A DNA stretch of 17,140 nt from Dinochytrium kinnereticum. Lineage: Eukaryota > Chytridiomycota > Chytridiomycetes > Chytridiales > Chytridiaceae. The notes beneath the pieces were generated by a model. It saw nothing but the letters and a program-made list of their open reading frames with translations, ran no database searches and was not told where the DNA came from. Shown piece after piece: positions 1 through 11,362 of the stretch. Numbering within the stretch: the first letter of the stretch is position 1; every line of letters begins with the position of its first letter. Both the position numbers and the translations under genes were made by a program. Location: contig JADGJT010000431.1 of assembly GCA_027604005.1 (NCBI GenBank), positions 1 to 17,140 on the forward strand, given 5' to 3'.

Positions 1-1866
1 AGCAGATGTGTGACCGCGAGGCTACTTGGGTGGAGCTGATGCTTCTTCACCATCTCGGTCAGGAGCTCCATAGCAAGAGCAACATCACCGGATTTGCTAC
101 AGCACGCAAGCATTCTTTCGTATAAGATCTCATCTGGTTGAATGGTGGGTACTTCTCGAAGGAAGATGTGGCGAAGTTGATGAAGGACGTATCGGGATGA
201 CTGGGAAGAGCGTGCGGCGTAGTGAAAAATCATCCTGTACGTCCCTAGCGACATTCTGAGCTGTTGAAGCCTGACATCAGCCATTCTGTTTTCAATCTCC
301 CCAAAAAGGTTGCTTCGGGCGAGGAAAATCAAAATGCTCTGAATACTGTTCCTGCTATGTTGTATCCCGCGCTTAAGCATGTCCTCCTCGAACTGACGCC
401 ATTTTGGAGAATATCTTCCAATCCTATCGTCCTTCTGAAAGTCTGGGGCACATGCAATGAACAACGGCGAGAAGCTCGATGCGGTGACCCTAACTCCCGT
501 CCGTTCCATCTCGTCAAATAAAGACTTCACAGCAGTTACACGATCCCTCTGATCTTTTATCCTAGTTGCAGCAAGCTCCATGAGAGAGTGAAAGTCTTTT
601 CTGCCCGGACGAAAGCCATCGCGCTTAAAACTACGAAACTTGTCGATCGCGTGATCAACTGTGTATCGCTCGGGCCAGAGCTCAACACACTTAATGAAAA
701 ATAGCATCAAATTTGACCAAATAATATAGTTCTTCGAGGGATTTGGATTTAGCCTCGTTCCTCCAAAGTGGTCTTCGCCAGCCCGAATGAACTTTTGCGC
801 GTTCTCAGAGATACGCTCCACGAATTGAAACTGCTCCAGAGAGTGAAGTAGGTATTGCACAAAGATGTTGTCTAATTTGTCTCTGATAATGAGAAGATCG
901 AGATCCGCCATATTTGTTTGCTGAAGTGTCAAAAGCAATGTCGCCCTCGTGGCTATGGCAGCACGAAGACTTTCACTGCAAGCCCTCTCCAACCGCCAAG
1001 CGAAAGTGATTCTTAACGCCTCAACAAAAAATCTGTCGTAGTCGCTCCCGCCTTTTCCAAACTTAACCGTCGCCAGATCCTTCAAAAGGTCGTCAAATGC
1101 AGGCCAAAGGCCACTCAAATCATGGGAATGAAGGCGGAAAAAGGCCGCGAGGATCTCTGCTGATACCATTATTCTGTTAGAAGCCTCCTGGGATCCATCA
1201 TCCTGCTCCATGGTCAGTTTTTGTTGCTTTAGCGACTGTACGAAGTCCTGCAACTCGGCTTCCTGTTTCAGTTGGCCAAGAATCTAATATGTTAAAGATG
1301 AATGCCGTATCTAGTCTTACTCTTATTCTATATCTTGCAAACAAGGGAGAGCTCTTGTCTAAGGGAATCAACTTAAGAATATCCAGAGCAGCCTTCCTAG
1401 ATCTCTCTGTGTGGAACTTAAGCATCCTGGGGACGGCAATTTCCGCCAACTTGTCCAGCATCGAAGGGAATCGCTTTATCATTTTCATAGACGTTTCGAT
1501 GAAGTCAGTTTCCTTGACATTTGGACTCGTTCCGTGGGCTCCCAGTAAAAGACATTGCGCCTCCACACCAGCCGAGAGTCCGAAAGATCTCATATCCGCT
1601 GCAACCTTCGTCGCTGTATGATGATCTCCAATTCGTGAACATTCTTTCAGTAACAAGATATAGGCAGCCTCGGATGGTTTCCCAGTTTGTCGTAACGATG
1701 AGAATATGTCGACCGCACTGTCCAGAGATCCGGATTTGATCGACTGCTCCATCCGCGCAACAAGATCGAGCCCAGAATCCTGAGAGACATTTGAAAAGTA
1801 ACTCCTTGTAAGCCTAGTCCTTAAGAGTGTTGCAAGTGCGGATCTGGATGATGAAACCCAGGCCAT
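1..1866 (-). CDS. Mitochondrial-type pentatricopeptide repeat (PPR) protein, 3' end outside the window
   Basis: Exon 1 is 1866-1321 (182 codons). A 37-base intron 1320-1284 (GTAAGA...TATTAG) is followed by exon 2 from 1283 down to base 1, open without a stop, so at least 609 residues are encoded and the C-terminus lies off the left edge. The N-terminus is rich in Arg, Ser and Leu with no acidic residue before about position 30, and carries RTRLTRSYFS near residues 16-25, as in a mitochondrial presequence. Helical-repeat segments of PPR type are visible at about residues 48-82 (LDSAVDIFSSLRQTGK...), 83-117, 431-465 (AVKSLFDEMERTGVRV...) and 567-600 (ERMLACCSKSGDVALAMELL). PPR proteins bind organellar RNA in a sequence-specific way and control its processing, stability or translation. 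I cannot name the orthologue; fungal PPR proteins diverge fast. The middle part (about 210-390) shows no clear repeats to me. Its start codon is 48 bases from that of prohibitin-2 on the other strand. Confidence 0.8.
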
Positions 1867-1914
1867 AGAGCATGAGTGTTAATTTTTCGTTTTGCGTTAT
1901 TGAAAGGTGCTTCG
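1867..1914. promoter_or_regulatory. 48-base bidirectional promoter/leader between PPR gene and PHB2
   Basis: Only these 48 bases separate the two divergent start codons, so the promoter elements and/or 5' leaders of each gene must lie here or reach into the neighbour's coding sequence. The stretch is T-rich on the plus strand. A plus-strand ATG at 1872 is out of frame with PHB2 and would open a short overlapping upstream reading frame if PHB2 transcripts began to its left. This favours PHB2 transcription starts between about 1875 and 1914. No clear TATA box is visible. That a promoter is here is an inference from the geometry, not from a recognised motif. Confidence 0.5.
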
Positions 1915-3094
1915 ATGGCTCAGAACTTTCAGAACTTGCTTAAGGGGGCGATCGCTCGCGGCGGAGGATCTGGCGGCTCCAAGGGGCCGTCAGGGGGTTT
2001 CTTTGCATCGGGAGGAATGCTCATCGGCCTTGGTGCCTTGGCTTTAGGAATCAACTCCAGTCTTTTTAACGGTAAATCTGATGTATGGAGGCTTTGTATT
2101 GATTACCTTTCATTGAAGTTGATGGAGGTCATCGTGCGGTAAAGTTCTCGAGGATTGGGGGTGTTAAGAATACTGTGTACTCGGAAGGAACGCACTTCGT
2201 GATTCCTTGGCTCGAGACACCCATTATCTATGATGTCCGTGCCAAGCCTCGCAACATCGCATCGCTCACTGGAACGAAGGGTATTTTGACCTTTACGCAC
2301 GGCGTATGATTGAATGCACTTTACTAGATTTGCAAATGGTCAACATCACCCTTCGTGTGCTGTCCAGGCCTCGAGTAGAGAGCTTGCCACACATCTTCAA
2401 AACTTTGGGATTGGATTATGACGAGCGGGTTTTACCCTCCATTGTCAACGAGGTTCTCAAGAGTGTTGTAGCTCAATACAATGCTTCTCAACTCATTACT
2501 CAGCGCGAGAAAGTAGGAAGACATGATGCTTTGTTTTACTCACTGAACATGCCACCCGGATTAATTTACGTCTTTTCTCGTTATAGGTTTCAAGACTTAT
2601 CAGGGAACAACTTGTGAGGAGAGCAGCTCATTTCAACGTAATTTTGGATGATGTCTCCATCACCCACGTTGCCTTCAGCCCTGAATTCACATCGGCTGTT
2701 GAGGCCAAGCAAATTGGTTCGTCTTTTTTATCATATTATCGCCCACCTTCTTATATTATCCGCAGCCCAGCAAGAGGCTCAGCGAGCCACCTACATTGTT
2801 GAGAGGGCTCTTCAAGAAAAGCAATCCATCATTGTTAGGGCTGAAGGAGAGGCGAAGTCTGCTGAGCTTATTGGAGAGGCTATTAAGAACAAGCCTGGTT
2901 TCTTGGATTTAAGAAAGATTGATGCAGCTCAAAGCATTGCGCATTCAATAGCTAACTCGAATAACAGAGTGTTTATCGACAGTGAGGGATTAATGCTGAA
3001 TGTAAGATTTGTTTTCATGATATTTATTACACTTTCTGGCGTCTAAATTTTACTTCTTGATCTTTCTTCTTAGGTGCACGAGCTTTCTGGGTGA
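1915..3094 (+). CDS. PHB2: Prohibitin-2, mitochondrial inner-membrane scaffold subunit
   Basis: Six exons: 1915-2071, 2119-2280, 2328-2512, 2587-2716, 2766-3001 and 3074-3094; phases agree at every junction and give 296 residues, close to the usual length of about 300. The Gly-rich N-terminus is followed by a hydrophobic stretch at about residues 31-46 ([16 protein letters not shown]), the membrane anchor. The SPFH/prohibitin domain follows, starting with [12 protein letters not shown] (the first splice junction falls in the Val codon) and including [15 protein letters not shown] and [18 protein letters not shown]. The C-terminal coiled-coil region contains [14 protein letters not shown] and [13 protein letters not shown]. 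Prohibitin-2 assembles with prohibitin-1 into ring complexes in the inner membrane that modulate m-AAA protease activity, cristae and respiratory-complex assembly. The start at 1915 gives the expected N-terminus; an in-frame upstream codon at 1876 is TTG, so ATG 1915 is preferred. An AATAAA at 3152-3157 is a plausible polyadenylation signal. The family call is firm. Confidence 0.95.
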
Positions 3095-3806
3095 GTTGTG
3101 TGGCATTCCATTCTGTATTGACTAAGAATATTGCGTTTAGTGCTCAAAAGAAATAAAGTCAGAACCGTATTACGACTTTTTTTCGTTCAGTTATTTATGT
3201 ACTTGCCGTCCATTGCAAATGAATTCATTGTCAAGTTCTTGAGACCCCGAGGAGAACATTTCTTTAATCAAAGCGATGTCAGTGTTGGTATGCAATCGTA
3301 GTAATTACTTCAGACAAAACTTGTACATGCAATCCCAGTAAAAGAAAAGTGCCAGAAATCCAGTAATTATAGCAAGGAACCAAAAATAATAATATTGTTC
3401 TTAATTATTTTGTTGGATTGTTTATTTGTTCTCATCGCTCATACTGTAAGTTTGTTTCATTGTTGTTTTCACTTTTATAATCTCGGATTTGGGGTTTGAG
3501 GATATCAACCATAATGCGGCTTCTATGGAGCAACTCCACACTGGGCTACATGTACGTATCTAATGCCAAGGACTCTTAGGTTCAAACGCGAGAGTATCTG
3601 CAGAAATCACGTAGTTATTATGTCCTGGAAGAGTGTGAGCAGGGATAAGGGAGAGGGAGTGAGGGGAGGGGTAACCGTCTGTTTTCTTTTGCAGCGGTTT
3701 TAAGTTATTAGACAGTCTATTCAACTTGAAAAAAGGAACTTGCAATAATAATACAACAAGTCCCGTTAAACGTCTTTAGTGTGTCACACAGCAAGGAGAG
3801 GCTGCA
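3095..3806. other. Intergenic region between PHB2 and the TFIIIA gene
   Basis: About 700 AT-rich bases. AATAAA at 3152-3157, 58 bases after the PHB2 stop, probably serves PHB2 3' end formation. The rest should hold the promoter and leader of the zinc-finger gene that starts at 3807. I see no TATA box in a convincing place, no tRNA-like fold and no coding exon. Confidence 0.5.
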
Positions 3807-5112
3807 ATGACAGACTGTACAATGGAGGATGATGGGATATCCAGTCCCAGACCTAAGCGACAGCGCATCGAATACTACTCGGCGCTGCCAAGTCCCAGCA
3901 CTTCCGAGCCTTCCGTCTCCCTGCATGCGTGCACCATCAATGGATGTGGCAAGACGTTCAGAAAGCCATCCAAGTTGCGTCTCCATCTACAGTCGCATAC
4001 AGATGAAAGGCCATTCCCATGCACTATTCCCGGCTGTAACAAGGCCTATAGAAGAGGTGCTCACTTAGCAATACACATGCAAACGCATGCCACCTCTTAT
4101 GAAGAAAGGAAGCCGTTCAAATGCACAGTTGCCGGCTGCCTTATTGCATTCGCCACAAAGCACCATCTTACCCGCCATGAAAAAGCGCACGAAACGCCGA
4201 AACCTTATAAGGTGAAGTGCAGCCATAATGCTAATATTCGCTGATGGTTCCCTTAACAGTGCGATCATGATGGTTGTGAGGAGAGCTTCTCGAAGCAATC
4301 ACAACTACGACGCCATATGTGTATCCACACCGGCACCAACCTCTATCCATGCCCAGAAGAGGGCTGTGAAAAATCGTTTCCAACACCCTCAAAACTCAGG
4401 TCCCATTCCTTTGTTCATTCGGAAGATATGCGATATGCTTGCGGTGTTGAGGGCTGCGATGGGCGATTCTCAAAGTGGTCGCTTTTACAGTCTCATATCA
4501 AGTCCGAGCATCCCATCGTGTGCCCTACTTGTCGAAAGCCCTTCCTCCGGAGAGACACCATGCGAGAACATATGCTAACGCACGATGAAGATCGGGAATT
4601 GCTACCCTGTCCTTGGTTAGGGTGCGAAAAGTCCTTTGCTTATAGAAAGAACTTGAATGTTCATATCAAGGCTGCGCATGAAGGGATTCGTCAACATGCT
4701 TGCGATTTTGCTGGATGTGAGGCTACCTTCTCTCACAAGCACCTACTTTCAAGGCATAAACGCCTGCATGAGGAGGAGCCAAGGGTAAGCAATAGGACAG
4801 CGTTTTACGCAATGGTATTGACTCGGATTTCAGGAACGCAAAAAGCGGAAAGATACCATTCCTGAGCCAACCTTCTTTGAGCTTATGACAGGCGCTCATT
4901 ATGTTTCCGAAGAAAGTGGCCGGAATATTCCGTGTCTGATCAATGGCTGTGATTACGCATTCAGGAGGCAGTATGATCTGGAAAGACATATGAAATCTGT
5001 TCATTACGACGCTGTGCAGGAAGAGCCCCAGGTTGCTGAAGAACCAGTAGAATCAGGCGGATTGGAAGCGGCCAAGGCCGTGGATGTGTATCCTATTGAG
5101 ACGACTCTTTAA
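3807..5112 (+). CDS. Transcription factor IIIA-like protein with ten C2H2 zinc fingers
   Basis: Three exons, 3807-4211, 4260-4784 and 4834-5112, separated by 48- and 49-base phase-0 introns, give 402 residues. After a short N-terminus with the basic patch PKRQR (residues 16-20, possible nuclear signal), nine C2H2 fingers follow almost without gaps, beginning at Cys42 with CTINGCGKTF. They include CTIPGCNKAYRR, CDHDGCEESF, CPEEGCEKSF, a compact seventh finger CPTCRKPF (two residues between the cysteines) and CDFAGCEATF. A spacer of 38 residues holding a basic ERKKRK stretch precedes a tenth finger, CLINGCDYAFRRQYDLERH, starting near residue 344; an acidic tail follows. Nine fingers with C-x4-C spacing are typical of TFIIIA, which binds the internal control region of 5S rRNA genes, binds 5S rRNA, and recruits TFIIIC for RNA polymerase III. 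A final finger set apart by a spacer is known from fission yeast TFIIIA. Another C2H2 regulator is possible but less likely. Confidence 0.85.
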
Positions 5113-5254
5113 AATATTTATTTCGGCTGCTGCATGCGCCATTGATTGTTATTATAAGCATTACTGGTGCATTTGCTGTTTTGTTATTCCAGAGGACTGA
5201 CTTGTCAGTCAGGAGTCCGACTTCTTTTTTTTTTTTTTTAGTTGTACGAAACAA
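5113..5254 (+). promoter_or_regulatory. Short spacer before the helicase gene with a perfect inverted repeat and a poly-T/AG leader acceptor
   Basis: Only 142 bases separate the zinc-finger stop codon from the helicase start codon. They contain a perfect 7-base inverted repeat with a 2-base centre at 5195-5210 (GACTGAC TT GTCAGTC). An outer pair, GGACT at 5194-5198 and AGTCC at 5214-5218, overlaps it. Further right is a run of 15 T at 5225-5239 followed by AG at 5240-5241, 13 bases before the helicase ATG. The T run plus AG looks like a 3' splice site of a leader intron, but I cannot pick a convincing donor. The inverted repeat could be a site for a dimeric DNA-binding protein or a hairpin in the transcript. 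Function is inferred only. Confidence 0.3.
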
Positions 5255-8200
5255 ATGCCTCCAGCCATGTCTGCAACAGTTAACACCCGCCCTCAAAAGA
5301 AGGGCAAGCAAGCGCCAAAGGAGAAGCCTGTATCGAAGCGACATGTTAAGCGGAAGAAGGAGGAAGAGGAGCTGGCCGATCTTGCGGCAAAGACGACCGA
5401 CCCTGTAGGTTCTTTTTTCAAATGAAGATGGCGAGCTCACCTTCATCTCAGACTGTTTATACGTCAAATCCCGAGCTTAAACACTTTGAACAACTTCCTC
5501 TGTCTTCATTGAGTGTGCAAGGTGATCATCAGTAGTTAGTTAGCTTGCTGATGTTTTGAAGGTTTGAACAAGGGAAACTTCGTGGAGATGACGGAAATTC
5601 AAAGGGGCTCTCTCCCCCTATCACTTTGCCAAAGAGATGTTCTCGGTGCGGCAAAGACTGGATCAGGGAAGACACTCGCATTTTTGGTTCCTGTAAGAAA
5701 ACCCACTACAAAAGGAAAGGCGATTAAACCACTTTCAAGGTTCTGGAAAAGCTTTTTAGAGCAAAATGGACACCCTTAGATGGCGTCGGAGCTCTCATAA
5801 TCTCTCCCACTCGCGAGCTTGCTGTTCAGATTTTTGAAGTTCTTAGGAAGATTGGGCGCTATCATTCATTTTCGGCGGGCCTGCTAATTGGAGGGAAGGA
5901 CCTTTCGCAGGAGCAGGAGCGGGTGAATAAGATGAATATTCTTGTTTGTACGCCAGGTCGACTTCTTCAACACATGGACCAAACCCCTGACTTCAACTGC
6001 GACAACCTTCAGATTCTTGGTGATTGATATTTTGGCGTATTGCTAGTGTTTAACCTCTTGTGCTTTAGTTTTGGACGAGGCTGATCGAATTCTGGACTCT
6101 GGATTTGAAGCAACTTTGAATGCGATTATCGCAAATCTTCCGAGAGACCGACAAACTCTACTTTTTTCTGCCACTCAAACTAAATCTGTTCGCGATCTTG
6201 CACGGCTCAGTCTGAAAGATCCTGAATACGTAGCCGTGCATGAGGATGCAGAATCTGCTACTCCAAAATCCTTAGTCCAAAGATATATGACAGTTGAGCT
6301 TCCTCAGAAGCTTGATATGCTTTTCTCTTTTATCAAAACACATCTCAAATCAAAGACTATCGTCTTTCTATCGAGCTGTAAGCAGGTAGATATTCTTTTC
6401 TGTAACAACTGATTTTCTGCTTGTTATAAACACTGTCTTTTTCTTCACAGGTTCGATTTGTCTTTGAGACATTTTGCAAGCTCCATCCCGGCGTGGCTTT
6501 GATGTGCCTTCACGGAAAGCAAAAACAGCAAAAACGTCTCGCAATATTTGAAGATTTCTGCCGGAAAAGCCACGCATGTCTGTTTGCAACCGATATTGCA
6601 GCAAGGTAGCGGAAGATTTGCACATTTTCGTAGCAATGAGTCACTTTCTAACGCAACTGCCAATTAGAGGTCTCGACTTCCCTGCTGTCGATTGGGTTCT
6701 TCAGGCTGATTGCCCAGAAGACGCCGCGACCTACATTCACAGAGTGGGTCGAACAGCTCGATATGACGCAGCTGGAAATGCCCTCCTTTTCCTCCTTCCG
6801 TCTGAGGAAAAAGGAATGATTGAAGCTTTACAGAAGAAAAAAATCCCAATAGAGCAGATCAAGGTCAACCCAAAGAAGATCAAGCCTATCCGCCAACAAA
6901 TGGTCATGTTTTGTTCAAAGGATCCGCAGATCAAGTATCTCGGCCAGAAGGCTTTCATGTCTTACATGAAGTCAGTTTACCTGCAGTCGAACAAGGAGAT
7001 TTTTGATGTGTCGGTTTTGCCCTCTGAGGATTTTGCTGAGTCGCTTGGACTTCCTGGTGCGCCAAAGATTAAGTTTTTGAAGAAATCAGATGCGAAGAAC
7101 GCTCCAAGGCCCGCAAAGAAGAAGGATGATGTTGTTTTCAGTGATGAGGAAGAAAATGACACAAAGCAAAAGGGGTTATCCGCATCAGAAGATTCAGAGT
7201 CGGAGGAGGATGATGCCGAAAAGTCAAAGAAGGTGAAAAAAATGGCCTGCGTATCTCTATTAATACCTACCTCTAGCCGCTCACGAGAGTCGACAGAATG
7301 TTTGCCGCAAAGAACAATACCATCATGTCCGAGCATTACCGTAAACTTCTTGATGACGAGGAGGCCGGAAACGATGAAGAGGAAAATTTCTTCGGCTTGG
7401 TTCGTGCAAACCACGACGTTGTTGAAGACGAGGAGGCTAAGGCAGCAGTATGAACATGTGCAGGCTAGGCCACTACTAAACATCACATTTAGGAGGGAAA
7501 AGGGAAACCCATCAGCAAGAAGGAGCTTCTTAAAGCCAAGAAGAAGGAGCTGAAGGCCCGTGGACTTGGCCAGAAGATTGAGTTTGACGAAGAGGGAAAT
7601 GTGGGTGGAAAGACGTTTGTTTTTTTTTAACCAGTTTCATTGACCTTTTTTCCCTTATTCTCTTTAGCAAATCTCGAATGCACTTGAAACTCTTGACGAA
7701 TTTGTGGCGAAGGGGTCTATCGTCGAGCGTCAAACTAAGAGGCTCGTGGAGGAATCCACATTGCTGAAAATAGCTGATGTTGACGATAAGGAGACCGCAA
7801 AGGAGAAGAGAAGAGAAAAGAGGCTCAAAAAGAAGCTTCGAGAGATGGAAGAAGAAATGTCAGGCGATGAGGTGAGCAGCTCTTTGATTTCTTCTTTGCC
7901 ATTCTTTCCTTTTTTTTTTGCTAGGCTTGCTTACCAGTGGTTTTCGATTTACTATCTCACCTCACAACAAAAGTACGGAGCGGAACTCGCGTCAGGCGAC
8001 GAAGATAATTTTGAGGGGTCTGAGAGTGATTTCAACTCTGACGCTGGCTCCAATACCTTCGATGACGATGAAAGGGCAAGCATTGGTGGTAGCGACTTGT
8101 CCGCCGATGACGAGATGGTCGATCTTGATGAACCTATTGACATTGATCTCGATGAGGATGTCGATTTTGAGGCGGCCCAGGAGGATGATGGCATTGATTT

Positions 8201-8372
8201 GGAGGAATACGAGGCCCCCGCCCCCATGACTAGGCCTTCTAAACGCCTGAGGGATGATAGGGTAGCCGGAAAGTCAAAGAAGAGAAAGATGCTAGACTCC
8301 CTGGAAGACGGCGACACGCTGGAGATGATTGCCAACCGCCTTTTATCATCGTCCACAGGAAGGGGCAGATAG
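5255..8372 (+). CDS. DBP4: DEAD-box ATP-dependent RNA helicase of the Dbp4/DDX10 family
   Basis: Eleven exons: 5255-5404, 5452-5521, 5562-5692, 5740-6019, 6069-6385, 6451-6605, 6668-7232, 7277-7447, 7493-7600, 7668-7871 and 7974-8372. All phases agree and give 849 residues, like yeast Dbp4 and human DDX10. Helicase motifs in order: motif [10 protein letters not shown] (103-111), Ia PTRELA (140-145), [12 protein letters not shown] (213-216), SAT (244-246), ATDIAARGLDFP (about 362-373) and HRVGRTAR (392-399). The family-typical stretches [29 protein letters not shown] and [11 protein letters not shown] support Dbp4 rather than another DEAD-box clade. The basic N-terminus and the long acidic/Lys-rich C-terminus fit a nucleolar protein. 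Dbp4 acts in 90S pre-ribosomes, releasing U14 snoRNA during 18S rRNA processing. The second intron is only 40 bases. The donor of the ninth intron (7601) and the acceptor of the tenth (7973, alternative 7937) are the least certain boundaries. Confidence 0.93.
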
Positions 8373-8632
8373 GGTTGATGGTTGACCAATGTATGAGGAC
8401 TGCTCCTATGTTCGTTTATTTTTTTCCTTCTTCACATTACGCAAAACAGATAGGATGGTAACAAAAGAAGGGGAATGCCTTACGACACATCTCAGCCTCT
8501 AAAAAAAACTCTCTTCTTGCATACCCCACCCCTTTCCTTTCCCACTCTTGGCTACAAAGCGCCAATGCTATGAACACAGTTGAATGACTTTTCCTTCTTT
8601 TTTTGGTATCGCAATTCTATCCGATTCGCTTC
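8373..8632. other. Intergenic region between two convergent genes
   Basis: The helicase (plus) and dihydrolipoamide dehydrogenase (minus) stop codons face each other across 260 bases, so both 3' untranslated regions must end here, perhaps overlapping. On the minus strand an AATAAA lies at 8419-8414, about 215 bases beyond the dehydrogenase stop, and may serve it. I see no AATAAA for the helicase; T-rich runs at 8417-8431 and 8591-8604 may contribute to 3' end formation. Confidence 0.4.
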
Positions 8633-11272
<2,640 letters not shown>

Positions 11273-11281
11273 CTTCGAAAT

Positions 11282-11347
11282 CTGAGCAGAAGAAAAAAGG
11301 TGTGAATGGCAATTTTTTACGGTGCAGGGCTTATCGATGCTGCTTAC
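11282..11347 (-). other. Probable leader intron of the dihydrolipoamide dehydrogenase gene
   Basis: Read on the minus strand, a good donor (CAA|GTAAGC, intron starting at 11347) is followed 66 bases later by a pyrimidine-rich acceptor (TTCTTCTGCTCAG, ending at 11282), nine bases before the ATG at 11272. Removing it joins an upstream ATG (11362-11360, encoding MRSHQ) in frame with ISK and the start Met, so it is either a 5' untranslated intron or the first coding intron. The quality of both splice signals is visible; use of the intron is inferred. Confidence 0.5.
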
Positions 11348-11362
11348 TTGATGGGATCGCAT

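Noticed and set aside
264..521. Plus-strand open frame of 85 codons and its minus-strand partner frame
   Set aside because: Both overlap the long open second exon of the PPR gene, which has repeat-type protein similarity and is open for 1283 bases; these frames are shadows.
3580..3592. GGTTCAAACGC as a possible tRNA B box
   Set aside because: It lacks the conserved T and final CC of the consensus, and there is no A box or cloverleaf upstream.
6576..7553. A single 325-codon frame as a separate gene
   Set aside because: Its middle is exon 7 of the helicase; its start (before 6606) lies in another frame of exon 6 plus the 62-base intron, and its end runs out of frame through introns at 7233-7276 and 7448-7492.
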